DNA of 13,877 nt from positions 1 to 13,877 of the forward strand of contig JAYQPI010000021.1 in assembly GCA_038145245.1 (NCBI GenBank), in the 5' to 3' direction. Below are positions 1 through 7,237 of this stretch, in pieces. Position 1 is the first letter of the stretch. The number at the start of each line of letters is the position of its first letter. The notes under the pieces are model-generated. The model did no database searches. It worked only from the letters and a program-made list of their open reading frames with translations, and was not told where the DNA came from. The translations under genes were made by a program, and so were the position numbers. Source of the stretch: Fontibacterium sp038145245 (lineage in GTDB: Bacteria > Pseudomonadota > Alphaproteobacteria > Pelagibacterales > Pelagibacteraceae).

Positions 1-40
1 CGGTGTAAACGAGATGCTCTACCAACTGAGCTAATCGCCC
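1..40 (-). tRNA. tRNA-Val(UAC), 5' part only, cut by window edge
   Basis: Read on the minus strand, this is the 5' half of a tRNA: acceptor 5' strand GGGCGAT, a D-arm closed by GCTC/GAGC around AGTTGGTA, then anticodon stem TCTCG and loop TTTACAC with anticodon TAC, which reads valine GUN codons. The 5' end is position 40. The rest of the anticodon stem, the T arm and the 3' end lie beyond the left edge. It lies 51 nt downstream of the small gene at 92-346 on the same strand, with no terminator-like hairpin between them, so co-transcription is possible. Confidence 0.9.
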
Positions 41-91
41 TAAATATAAAAAATCTTGTATAACAATAATTAGTGAAAGTGAAAATAATAA

Positions 92-346
92 TTACTTAGG
101 TAAATACTTTTTAAATGCAGTAGTTTTTGAGAAAACTTTTCCTTTTAAAAGGTTAAATGTATTTAGATCGTCCTTTTTAATCTTTGAACAAGTAATTAAA
201 CCATATTGGTCAGCGAATTGATTTTTATAGAATGTCTGTTTATTTTTGAAATCACTTACGCAGTTTTTTAGATAATCACTAGGATAAAAATACCAAATTA
301 TTAATAATAGAGGAATTATATACCAATATTTTTTAATTATTTTCAT
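92..346 (-). CDS. Small membrane-anchored or exported protein, unknown function
   Basis: I do not recognise a family for this 84-residue protein. It starts with a short basic stretch (MKIIKKYW) followed by one strongly hydrophobic segment at about residues 8-21. This can be an uncleaved signal anchor or a signal peptide, so the rest should face the periplasm. The remainder is polar and lysine-rich with two cysteines (C29, C53) that could form a disulfide. It diverges from the TauE/SafE-like permease, sharing a 55-nt AT-rich spacer, and is followed by tRNA-Val on the same strand. No Shine-Dalgarno is visible before the ATG. Supports for a real gene are the classical N-terminal targeting pattern and the fact that nothing else fills the space. 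It could be a lineage-restricted protein. Function is unknown. Confidence 0.6.
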   Translation of the reverse strand: MKIIKKYWYIIPLLLIIWYFYPSDYLKNCVSDFKNKQTFYKNQFADQYGLITCSKIKKDDLNTFNLLKGKVFSKTTAFKKYLPK

Positions 347-401
347 TTTTGAATATTAACTATTATTTATTAACTAAAAATATATAAATTAATCAATTTT
401 T

Positions 402-1229
402 ATGGATTGGTCACAAATTTTCTATCTTTTAATTGTAATGATGATAGCAGCGTCTGTTGCAGGATTCATGGCAGGTCTTCTTGGTGTGGGAGGTGGCTTA
501 GTAATGGTGCCAGCACTATATTATGCATTTACATTTCTTCATTTTGAAATGGAAACTAAAATGCACTTGGCTTTAGGAACATCACTTGCAATTATAATTC
601 CAACTTCAATTATGTCGACAAGAACACATATGAAATTTAATGCTGTTGATTTTGGTTTAATTAAATCTTTTGGTATTTATATTGTTGTAGGAGTTATTAT
701 TGGAACATTCTTAGCTTCAAATCTAAAAACGGCAAATTTGGTTTTATTTTTTTCAATATTTGCATTTTTAGTAGGTTTATTTTTTTTATTCTTAAAATCA
801 AAATTAGAGGAAACAGAAAGAAACATTCCAAAAATCTATAAAATTATAATTGGTAATTTTATTGGTTTTATTTCAGTGCCTTTAGGCATAGGTGGAGGCT
901 CATTATCGGTGCCTTTTATGAGATTATTTGGTTATGACATGCGAAAAGCTATTGGAACATCTGCAGCTATTGGAATTTTGATTGCAATTTCCGGTACTGT
1001 TAGCATGATTTCAAGTGGAGCAATTTTTGCTAAGGTTAATTCTCCATTTAGCTTTGGTTATTTTAATCTAGCAGGTTTTTTAGTTTTCGTTCCAGTAACA
1101 ATGTTAATGGCTCCTTTTGGAGCTAGAGTTGTTCATAAAGTAAGTAGAAATTTAATTACAAAAATTTTTGGGATTTACTTAATAGTAATTTCTATAAGAA
1201 GTTTTATTGAATATTTAAATATTAAATAG
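402..1229 (+). CDS. TauE/SafE family permease (sulfite/organosulfur-anion exporter type)
   Basis: This 275-residue inner-membrane protein has the length and pattern of the TauE/SafE (old DUF81) family, members of which export sulfite, sulfoacetate or related anions. The sequence shows the family's internal duplication. LLGVGGGLVMVPAL at residues 26-39 is matched by PLGIGGGSLSVPFM at 160-173, and LGTSLAI at 58-64 is matched by IGTSAAI at 184-190. Each half holds several hydrophobic helices, with a charged cytoplasmic linker (KSKLEETERN) around residues 132-141. The ATG at 402 begins a short amphipathic lead into the first helix. No clear Shine-Dalgarno precedes it. It diverges from the small gene at 92-346 and ends 2 nt before the end of lon on the other strand. 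The substrate cannot be told from sequence. Sulfite export is the family default and remains an inference. Confidence 0.88.
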   Translation: MDWSQIFYLLIVMMIAASVAGFMAGLLGVGGGLVMVPALYYAFTFLHFEMETKMHLALGTSLAIIIPTSIMSTRTHMKFNAVDFGLIKSFGIYIVVGVIIGTFLASNLKTANLVLFFSIFAFLVGLFFLFLKSKLEETERNIPKIYKIIIGNFIGFISVPLGIGGGSLSVPFMRLFGYDMRKAIGTSAAIGILIAISGTVSMISSGAIFAKVNSPFSFGYFNLAGFLVFVPVTMLMAPFGARVVHKVSRNLITKIFGIYLIVISIRSFIEYLNIK

Positions 1230-1231
1230 TT

Positions 1232-3643
1232 TTAATTAACAGGTCTTTCACTTGGAAGTTCATTTCCTTTTTGAGTTTGCGAAAGATCAATCTCAACCCA
1301 ATCTACTGGTGTCAAAGTTTTAGTTAGAGCAATTTTTAATACCTCATCAACAGTTTTAACTGGAATAATCTTTAAACCTTCAATTACATTTTTAGGTATT
1401 TCAGCTAAATCTTTTTCATTTTCATCCGGAATTAAAACAGTTTTAATTCCTCCTCTAAGTGCAGCTAATAATTTCTCCTTTAGTCCACCGATTGGAAGAA
1501 CTCTTCCTCTTAAGGTCACTTCTCCAGTCATTGCGACTTCTCTATTAACTGAAATTCCAGTTAAAGAAGAAACAATTGAAGTTACCATCGCAATGCCTGC
1601 TGACGGTCCATCTTTTGGTGTGGCACCTTCAGGTACGTGAATATGTATATCTTTTTTTTCAAAAACAGGGGGTATAATTCCGTATTCTAAACATCTAGAT
1701 CTTACAAATGATTTTGCAGCCTTAACTGACTCTTGCATCACCTCTCCTAATTTACCAGTAATCTCCATCTTGCCCTTTCCAGGCATAATCACAGACTCTA
1801 TAGTTAATAACTCTCCTCCAACTTCAGTCCAAGCAAGGCCTGTTACAATTCCTGTTCCATCTTTATTTTCAATCTCCCCATACTTAAATTTTTTAACTCC
1901 AAGATAGTCATTTAGATTTTTTTCATCAATTTTAATTATATCTTTAGTTTTTGTAACAATGTCTTTAACCCCTTTTCTTGCTAATTTTGAAATTTCTCTT
2001 TCTAAACTTCTAACTCCTGACTCTCTTGTATAGTATCTAATAATACCTTTTAAAGCTTCATCAGAAACTGACCACTCACCAGATTTTAATCCATTTTCTT
2101 TAATTTGTTTTGGTAAAAGATATTTTTTAGCTATTTCCATTTTTTCATCTTCTGTGTAACCAGAGATTCTAATTACTTCCATTCTGTCTAATAATGGACC
2201 AGGAATATTTAGAGTATTTGCAGTTGTAACAAACATTACATTAGATAAATCATAATCTACTTCAAGATAATGATCGTTAAATGTCGTGTTTTGTTCAGGA
2301 TCTAACGCTTCTAATAATGCTGATGAAGGATCTCCTCTATAATCATTACCAATTTTATCAATTTCATCTAATAAAATTAAAGGATTATTTTTTCCAGACT
2401 TTTTCATCATCTGAATTATTTTTCCTGGCAAAGAACCAATATAAGTTCTTCTGTGTCCTCTTATTTCAGCTTCATCTCTAATTCCACCTAAAGACATTCT
2501 TACAAATTCTCTGCCTGTGGCTTTAGCAATAGACTTTCCTAAAGAAGTTTTTCCAACTCCTGGCGCTCCCACTAAACAAAGTATAGGACCTTTAATTTTA
2601 TTAATTCTGCTTTGAACTGCTAAAAATTCTAAAATTCTATCTTTTACTTTTTCTAAACCATAATGATCTTCATCTAGAATTTTTTTTGCGTTATTAATGT
2701 CGGTATTCACCTTAGAAGTTTTTCCCCAAGGTAAAGAAACCATCCAATCCAAATAATTTCTAACTACAGTGGACTCAGCTGACATTGGACTCATTGATTT
2801 TAATTTTTTTAATTCAGCTAAAGATTTTTCTTCAGCCTCCTTTGTCATTTTGGCTTTTTTAATAGCTTCTTCTAAATTTTGAATTTCATCTTTACCATCT
2901 TCGGTTTCGCCTAATTCTTTTTGAATAGCTTTTAACTGTTCATTTAAATAATATTCTCTTTGAGTTTTTTCCATTTGATTTTTAACTCTACCTCTAATTT
3001 TTTTCTCAACAGATAAAACTTCAATTTCACTTTCAATAAATGTTAAAAGAGATTCAAGTCTATTTTGTACAGATAAATTCTCTAAAATTTTTTGTTTTTC
3101 TACTAAACTAATTTGCAATTGATTTGCGACTGCATCAGCAACTTTTGAAGGTTCTTTTGTATCTTTAATTGTCTCAAGTCCCTCTTCTGACACTTTTTTT
3201 GAAACTTTAACTAATTTATCAAATTTATTAAGAACTGCTTTTGACAATAAAGATAAGTCTTCCTTGCCAAGATCATCTGCCAATGTCGAACAAGAAGCTA
3301 GTAAAAAATTTTTTTCTTCATTGTGATATTGATTTATTTTTACTCTTTCTTTTCCTTCTACTAAAATTTTAACTGTTCCGTCTGGAAGCTTTAATAATTG
3401 TAATATTTCACCTAAACAACCAACTTGATAAATTTCATTATCTTTTGGATCATCAACGTCATGACTTTTTTGCGCTGCAAGGATAATTTTTTTGTACTTA
3501 TCCATTACACTATTTAGAGCATTAATAGACTTTTCTCTTCCAACAAAAAGAGGAACCACCATTCCAGGGAAAACAACAATGTCTCTTAAAGGTAAAACAG
3601 GATATTGGCTTTGATTGTTTTTTTGAGGTTCTTTAATTTCCAT
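1232..3643 (-). CDS. lon: Lon ATP-dependent serine protease
   Basis: Lon is a cytosolic homohexameric AAA+ protease that degrades misfolded proteins and specific regulators. This 803-residue copy is full length and shows every part in order. The N-terminal substrate-binding LON domain (about 14-205, starting YPVLPLRDIVVFPG) is followed by a charged coiled-coil region (about 205-290). The AAA+ module has Walker A GAPGVGKT at 359-366 and Walker B LILLDEID at 422-429. The protease domain has the catalytic serine in PKDGPSAG (S681) and the catalytic lysine in PIGGLKEK (K724). The Ser-Lys spacing of 43 equals that of E. coli Lon (S679/K722). It is the last gene of the tig-clpP-clpX-lon cluster, 81 nt after clpX, but has its own RpoH-like promoter in that gap. 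No Shine-Dalgarno is visible before the ATG. The 3' end is 2 nt from the convergent permease gene. Confidence 0.98.
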   Translation of the reverse strand: MEIKEPQKNNQSQYPVLPLRDIVVFPGMVVPLFVGREKSINALNSVMDKYKKIILAAQKSHDVDDPKDNEIYQVGCLGEILQLLKLPDGTVKILVEGKERVKINQYHNEEKNFLLASCSTLADDLGKEDLSLLSKAVLNKFDKLVKVSKKVSEEGLETIKDTKEPSKVADAVANQLQISLVEKQKILENLSVQNRLESLLTFIESEIEVLSVEKKIRGRVKNQMEKTQREYYLNEQLKAIQKELGETEDGKDEIQNLEEAIKKAKMTKEAEEKSLAELKKLKSMSPMSAESTVVRNYLDWMVSLPWGKTSKVNTDINNAKKILDEDHYGLEKVKDRILEFLAVQSRINKIKGPILCLVGAPGVGKTSLGKSIAKATGREFVRMSLGGIRDEAEIRGHRRTYIGSLPGKIIQMMKKSGKNNPLILLDEIDKIGNDYRGDPSSALLEALDPEQNTTFNDHYLEVDYDLSNVMFVTTANTLNIPGPLLDRMEVIRISGYTEDEKMEIAKKYLLPKQIKENGLKSGEWSVSDEALKGIIRYYTRESGVRSLEREISKLARKGVKDIVTKTKDIIKIDEKNLNDYLGVKKFKYGEIENKDGTGIVTGLAWTEVGGELLTIESVIMPGKGKMEITGKLGEVMQESVKAAKSFVRSRCLEYGIIPPVFEKKDIHIHVPEGATPKDGPSAGIAMVTSIVSSLTGISVNREVAMTGEVTLRGRVLPIGGLKEKLLAALRGGIKTVLIPDENEKDLAEIPKNVIEGLKIIPVKTVDEVLKIALTKTLTPVDWVEIDLSQTQKGNELPSERPVN

Positions 3644-3659
3644 AAATTTATAATAATAA

Positions 3660-3677
3660 TTGTTAAGTATTTAACAA
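3660..3677. repeat. 18-bp perfect dyad at the predicted 5' end of the lon transcript
   Basis: TTGTTAA and TTAACAA flank the 4-nt spacer GTAT, giving perfect two-fold symmetry over 18 bp. It begins a few bases after the predicted start site of the RpoH-like promoter. It could be a repressor operator, or a weak 7-bp hairpin at the 5' end of the lon mRNA. The arms are A/T-rich, so chance cannot be excluded. Confidence 0.4.
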
Positions 3678-3686
3678 GCATAACTC

Positions 3687-3715
3687 TATATGGGGACTTT
3701 AAATCTTATTTCAAC
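3687..3715 (-). promoter_or_regulatory. RpoH (sigma-32) type heat-shock promoter for lon
   Basis: On the minus strand the gap upstream of lon contains a -35 element GTTGAAA (3715-3709), a 13-nt spacer and a -10 element CCCCATATA (3695-3687). The E. coli sigma-32 consensus is CTTGAAA and CCCCATnT, and the dnaK P1 promoter also has 13 nt between the boxes. Only the first base of the -35 differs. A run of four C is conspicuous in such AT-rich DNA. Transcription would start near 3680, leaving a leader of roughly 35-40 nt before the lon ATG at 3643. This is a motif match only. The start site is inferred. Confidence 0.8.
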
Positions 3716-3724
3716 TGTGAATAA

Positions 3725-5008
3725 CTAGCCTATTTTACTCTCTTTATTTAATGGCGCACTAGCAGATGTTTGGTTGTTTTTCTTTGAGTATGTAAGAAGC
3801 GGTTTTATTTTTCCTTCAACGACATCTTTATTAATCACGACTTCACTAATATTAGATTGTGAAGGAAGTTCAAACATTGTTTCAAGTAAAATATCTTCTA
3901 AAATTGATCTAAGTCCTCTCGCTCCTGTTTTTCTAATCAAAGCTTTTTTAGCAATTGCCGACAAAGAATCTTTTGTAAATGTAAGCTTAGCTCCTTCAAT
4001 TTCAAAAAGTTTAGCATATTGTTTAAGAAGAGCATTTTTAGGTTCTTGTAAAATTTTAATTAGAGCTTCATCATTTAAATCTTCTAACGTTGCAACGATT
4101 GGGAGTCTTCCTATAAACTCTGGTATTAATCCAAATTTTAATAAATCTTCTGGTTCTAACTCTTTTAATATTTGACCTGTATTTTTATTATCATGCTCTC
4201 TAATTGTGGCACCAAAGCCCATTGCAGTTCCTTTGCTTCTTAATGAAACTATTTTTTCTAATCCTCCAAAAGCTCCTCCGCATATAAAAAGAATATTTGT
4301 TGTATTAACCTGCAAAAACTCCTGCTGCGGGTGCTTTCTTCCACCTTGAGGTGGAACACTCGCAATTGTACCTTCCATAATTTTTAAAAGAGCTTGTTGA
4401 ACTCCTTCACCTGAAACATCTCTTGTAATAGAAGGATTTTCCGTTTTTCTACTAATTTTATCAACTTCATCTATGTAGACAATTCCTCTTTGAGCTTTTT
4501 CAACGTTATAATCTGCGGCTTGTAATAATTTTAAAATAATATTTTCAACATCTTCTCCAACATAACCAGCTTCCGTTAACGTGGTAGCGTCAGCCATAGT
4601 AAATGGCACATCTAAAATTTTTGCAAGAGTTTGTGCCAATAAAGTTTTACCGCAACCTGTTGGGCCGATAAGCAAAACGTTAGATTTTGAGATTTCAACA
4701 TCTTTACTGCTTTTAGAATCTTGATTTAATCTTTTATAATGATTGTGTACTGCAACAGATAAAACTTTCTTTGCTTTATCTTGTCCAATAACGTACTCAT
4801 CTAAAACTTTACAAATTTCTTTTGGTGTTGGAACTCCGGCATCATCTTTAACAAAATTACTTTTATTTTCTTCTTTGATGATGTCCATACATAGCTCGAC
4901 ACATTCATCACATATAAAAACTGTAGGTCCGGCTATAAGTTTTCTAACTTCATGCTGACTTTTTCCGCAGAAGGAACAATACAGAGTGTTTTTATTATCT
5001 TTAGCCAT
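3725..5008 (-). CDS. clpX: ClpX, ATP-dependent unfoldase subunit of ClpXP
   Basis: ClpX is a cytosolic AAA+ hexamer that recognises tagged substrates such as ssrA-marked chains, unfolds them and threads them into ClpP. The 427-residue protein is complete. The N-terminal zinc-binding domain has C11, C14, C33 and C36 (CSFC, CDEC). The AAA+ core has Walker A GPTGCGKT at 115-122, the pore loop GYVG at 148-151, Walker B IVYIDEVDK at 176-184, the RKH loop at 224-226 and the sensor-2 arginine region GARGLRSI at 362-369. The ClpP-docking loop reads MGF (263-265) where E. coli has IGF, a conservative change. It follows clpP after a 113-nt gap, unusually long for this cluster, which contains a hairpin and a palindrome. 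No Shine-Dalgarno is seen before the ATG. Confidence 0.98.
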   Translation of the reverse strand: MAKDNKNTLYCSFCGKSQHEVRKLIAGPTVFICDECVELCMDIIKEENKSNFVKDDAGVPTPKEICKVLDEYVIGQDKAKKVLSVAVHNHYKRLNQDSKSSKDVEISKSNVLLIGPTGCGKTLLAQTLAKILDVPFTMADATTLTEAGYVGEDVENIILKLLQAADYNVEKAQRGIVYIDEVDKISRKTENPSITRDVSGEGVQQALLKIMEGTIASVPPQGGRKHPQQEFLQVNTTNILFICGGAFGGLEKIVSLRSKGTAMGFGATIREHDNKNTGQILKELEPEDLLKFGLIPEFIGRLPIVATLEDLNDEALIKILQEPKNALLKQYAKLFEIEGAKLTFTKDSLSAIAKKALIRKTGARGLRSILEDILLETMFELPSQSNISEVVINKDVVEGKIKPLLTYSKKNNQTSASAPLNKESKIG

Positions 5009-5049
5009 GTTTAAAATGATCGAATCAGTAAGGTTTTATAAAACAATGA

Positions 5050-5067
5050 CTTGCTCTTAAAAGCAAG
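5050..5067 (-). repeat. Stem-loop in the clpP-clpX intergenic gap
   Basis: CTTGCT and AGCAAG form a perfect 6-bp stem around a 6-nt loop, and it can extend to 8 bp with one mismatch. On the clpX transcript it lies about 40 nt before the start codon. It is not followed by a run of U, so it does not look like a standard intrinsic terminator. It may be a processing, stabilising or attenuation hairpin that sets the ClpP:ClpX ratio. A 12-bp perfect palindrome, GTTTTATAAAAC, lies just downstream at 5033-5044 and contains a possible -10 box TATAAA for clpX, but no good -35 accompanies it. Confidence 0.4.
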
Positions 5068-5121
5068 CCTAAGTTGAATCAAATCTACATTTAATGTGAG
5101 TAAAATATGTATAAACTGCAA

Positions 5122-5736
5122 CTAATCAGCTTTTTTTTCGACAACTTTATCAATTATACCAAAATCTTTCGCTTCTTCTGGACTCATAAATTTATCTCTC
5201 TCTAAAGCTTCTTGAATTGATTTAACGTCTTTGCCTGTATGCTTAGAGTAAATTTCGTTTAGACGTTTTTTTACATAAGAAATCTCATTTGCATGAATTT
5301 GAATATCGGTTGCTTGACCTTGGAAACCTGCTGAAGGTTGATGAACCATTATTCGCGCGTTAGGCAAAGAAAATCTATGACCCTTTTCTCCTGCAGCTAA
5401 TAAAAATGACCCCATAGAAGCTGCCTGTCCAATACAAATTGTTGAAACGGGAGATTTAACATATTGCATCGTATCATAAATTCCAAGTCCATCAGTAACT
5501 ATTCCACCTGGACTATTAATATATAAAAAAATTTCTTTTTTTGGATTTTCAGACTCTAAAAAAAGTAACTGAGCACAAACTAAACTTGCAACATGAGAAT
5601 TTACTGGGCCAACTAAAAAAATAATTCGCTCTTTTAATAGTCTTGAATAAATATCATAAGCTCTTTCTCCTCTACTGGTTTGCTCAACCACCATAGGAAT
5701 AAGAGTATTCATTTGAATATCAATCTGATTGTTCAT
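5122..5736 (-). CDS. clpP: ClpP, ATP-dependent Clp protease proteolytic subunit
   Basis: ClpP is the serine peptidase that forms the two-ring tetradecamer capped by ClpX in the cytosol. At 204 residues it has the usual length. The catalytic triad is visible: S107 in GQAASMGS, H132 in MVHQPS and D181 in ERDKF. The spacings of 25 and 49 residues equal those of E. coli ClpP (S97, H122, D171). The oligomerisation handle and the glycine-rich YINSPGG strand are present. Two starts are possible. M1 (5736) gives a short extra N-terminus, while M9 (5712, MNTLIPMVVEQ) gives the beginning more like other alphaproteobacterial ClpP proteins. Neither has a Shine-Dalgarno. It follows tig by 26 nt and is probably co-transcribed with it. 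A 9-bp inverted repeat encloses the M1 start codon. Confidence 0.97.
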   Translation of the reverse strand: MNNQIDIQMNTLIPMVVEQTSRGERAYDIYSRLLKERIIFLVGPVNSHVASLVCAQLLFLESENPKKEIFLYINSPGGIVTDGLGIYDTMQYVKSPVSTICIGQAASMGSFLLAAGEKGHRFSLPNARIMVHQPSAGFQGQATDIQIHANEISYVKKRLNEIYSKHTGKDVKSIQEALERDKFMSPEEAKDFGIIDKVVEKKAD

Positions 5737-5749
5737 AGAGAATCAGATT
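5722..5749 (-). promoter_or_regulatory. Potential mRNA hairpin with the clpP start codon in its loop
   Basis: On the clpP sense strand, AATCTGATT (5749-5741) and AATCAGATT (5730-5722) are perfect 9-nt reverse complements. They are separated by the 10-nt loop CTCTATGAAC, which contains the ATG of the first possible clpP start. No Shine-Dalgarno is present, so this structure could display or mask the start codon. If translation begins at M9, the hairpin lies just upstream of the real start instead. Stability was not computed. The stem has only two G/C pairs. Confidence 0.45.
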
Positions 5750-5762
5750 CTACAGTCTTTGT

Positions 5763-7229
5763 TTATTTTTTACTAATCTTTTTTGTAGATTTTGATTTAT
5801 CCTCTGATTTTGTATCTTTTTTTGATTTATCGACTACACTCTTTGCTGACTTAGTTGCTGACTTAGACTTAAGATTAGACGATAAATCTTTTACAAGTTC
5901 CTCTAATTCTTTTTTATTGACTTCTTTGATTGTAATTTTAGCTTTTGATTTAACAAGTTCAACAATCTTATCTTCATATACTGGTCCTCTAAGTCTTGTA
6001 ATTTCAGAAGGATTTTTTTGATAATAATCTCTAATCTGTTTTTCTTGTCCAGGATACATGCTCATTTGTTTTTGTAGTTCTTGCTGAAGTTCCTGTGTTG
6101 TGACTTGAATTTTATAATCTTCTCCAATTTGATTTAATACTAAAGCTAACTTTACTCTGCGTTTTGAAATATCTAAAATATCGTTTTCTTCTTCTTTAGT
6201 AAGTTTTATATCTGAATGATCATGCCCATGTTTATGGTCATCGTGAGGTTCATTTTTGTGTGCTTTTTCATGAATAAAACTATGTTTAACAATTTCTTGT
6301 TCATTTTTTACTAAGTCTTCTGGAAGATCAAACTTACAATTTTCATCTAAATAATCTAAAATTTCTTTTCTTATAATTGTTTCAGTTATTGAAGATTGTT
6401 CTTTCGACAGTTGTTTTTCTAATAAAACTTTTAAATCGTTTAAATCTTTTGCTCCTAAATTTTTTGCAAATTGGTCATCAATAACTACTGACTCTGACTT
6501 TTTAACTTCTAATATTTTGCAACTAAATATAGCCGTCTTATTTGCTAATTCTTTATTTGGATAATTTTCTGGCAAATTAATCTTAACTTCTTTTTTATCA
6601 CCAGATTTGCATGTTAATAGTTGCTCATCAAACCCTTTAATAAAAAGTTCTTTTCCTAAAATAATTTGAACTTTTTCGCCTTTGTTTCCTTCGAATGCTT
6701 TGCCATTAACTGTAGCTTCAAAATTAAAAACTACTAAATCACCTTTGATAGAACTTTCGCCTTCTTTTTTATTAACATATTTTTTTTGACCCTCTGCTAA
6801 TAAATTAATTCTATCGTCTAAGTCTTTTTTTTCTATTTTTAATTTATAATCAGTTAATGTTATTTTTTCTAATTCAATTTTTTTGATATCTGGAGTTTTT
6901 TCTACAGAAATTATGTATTCTAAATCTTTATCTTCCCCTGAAGATTTAATTTCGATCTTAGGCTGACTAACTGGTTTAATTTTATTATCATTGAGCGCTT
7001 GATAAGTATTGTCTTGTAAAATTTTTTCTAAAACTTCTCCATATAAAGCTTGTGCAAATTGTTTTTTTAATAAATCTACTGGCGCCTTTCCTGGTCGAAA
7101 GCCTTTTATGTTAACGGTCTTTTGTAATTCAATAATTCTTTCTTCTATTTTTTTATCTATCTCTTGTTTTTTGACTAAAACATTAAGATTGGTCTTTAAA
7201 CCTTTAGATTCTGCTATAGTTACTTTCAT
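5763..7229 (-). CDS. tig: Trigger factor, ribosome-associated chaperone
   Basis: Trigger factor binds ribosomal protein L23 at the exit tunnel and shelters nascent chains. The N-terminal ribosome-binding domain (about 1-115) has the signature GFRPGKAP at 43-50. An FKBP-type prolyl isomerase domain follows (about 160-245, GDLVVFNFEATVNGKAFEG onward), then the helical C-terminal substrate-cradle domain (about 250-440). At 488 residues it is longer than the E. coli protein (432). The excess is largely a histidine-rich stretch (eight His between 316 and 338) and a Lys/Ser-rich tail (about 452-488) that should be disordered. The start aligns with the family start, yet lies only 8 nt after the CCA end of tRNA-Leu(UAG), so there is no room for a Shine-Dalgarno outside the tRNA. 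clpP follows after 26 nt. Confidence 0.96.
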   Translation of the reverse strand: MKVTIAESKGLKTNLNVLVKKQEIDKKIEERIIELQKTVNIKGFRPGKAPVDLLKKQFAQALYGEVLEKILQDNTYQALNDNKIKPVSQPKIEIKSSGEDKDLEYIISVEKTPDIKKIELEKITLTDYKLKIEKKDLDDRINLLAEGQKKYVNKKEGESSIKGDLVVFNFEATVNGKAFEGNKGEKVQIILGKELFIKGFDEQLLTCKSGDKKEVKINLPENYPNKELANKTAIFSCKILEVKKSESVVIDDQFAKNLGAKDLNDLKVLLEKQLSKEQSSITETIIRKEILDYLDENCKFDLPEDLVKNEQEIVKHSFIHEKAHKNEPHDDHKHGHDHSDIKLTKEEENDILDISKRRVKLALVLNQIGEDYKIQVTTQELQQELQKQMSMYPGQEKQIRDYYQKNPSEITRLRGPVYEDKIVELVKSKAKITIKEVNKKELEELVKDLSSNLKSKSATKSAKSVVDKSKKDTKSEDKSKSTKKISKK

Positions 7230-7237
7230 ATACTACA

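Noticed and set aside
3774..4175. An open frame of 133 codons on the plus strand opposite clpX.
   Set aside because: It lies wholly antisense to the conserved ClpX coding region and shows no family pattern or ribosome binding site. It is a shadow of clpX.
5050..5067. The clpP-clpX hairpin as an intrinsic terminator.
   Set aside because: The stem has only 6 perfect pairs and no run of U follows on the minus strand (it reads TCATTG).
5680..6021. An open frame of 113 codons on the plus strand across the clpP-tig junction.
   Set aside because: Its sequence is the complement of the low-complexity Lys/Ser tail of trigger factor, giving Asp/Ser/Phe repeats by chance.
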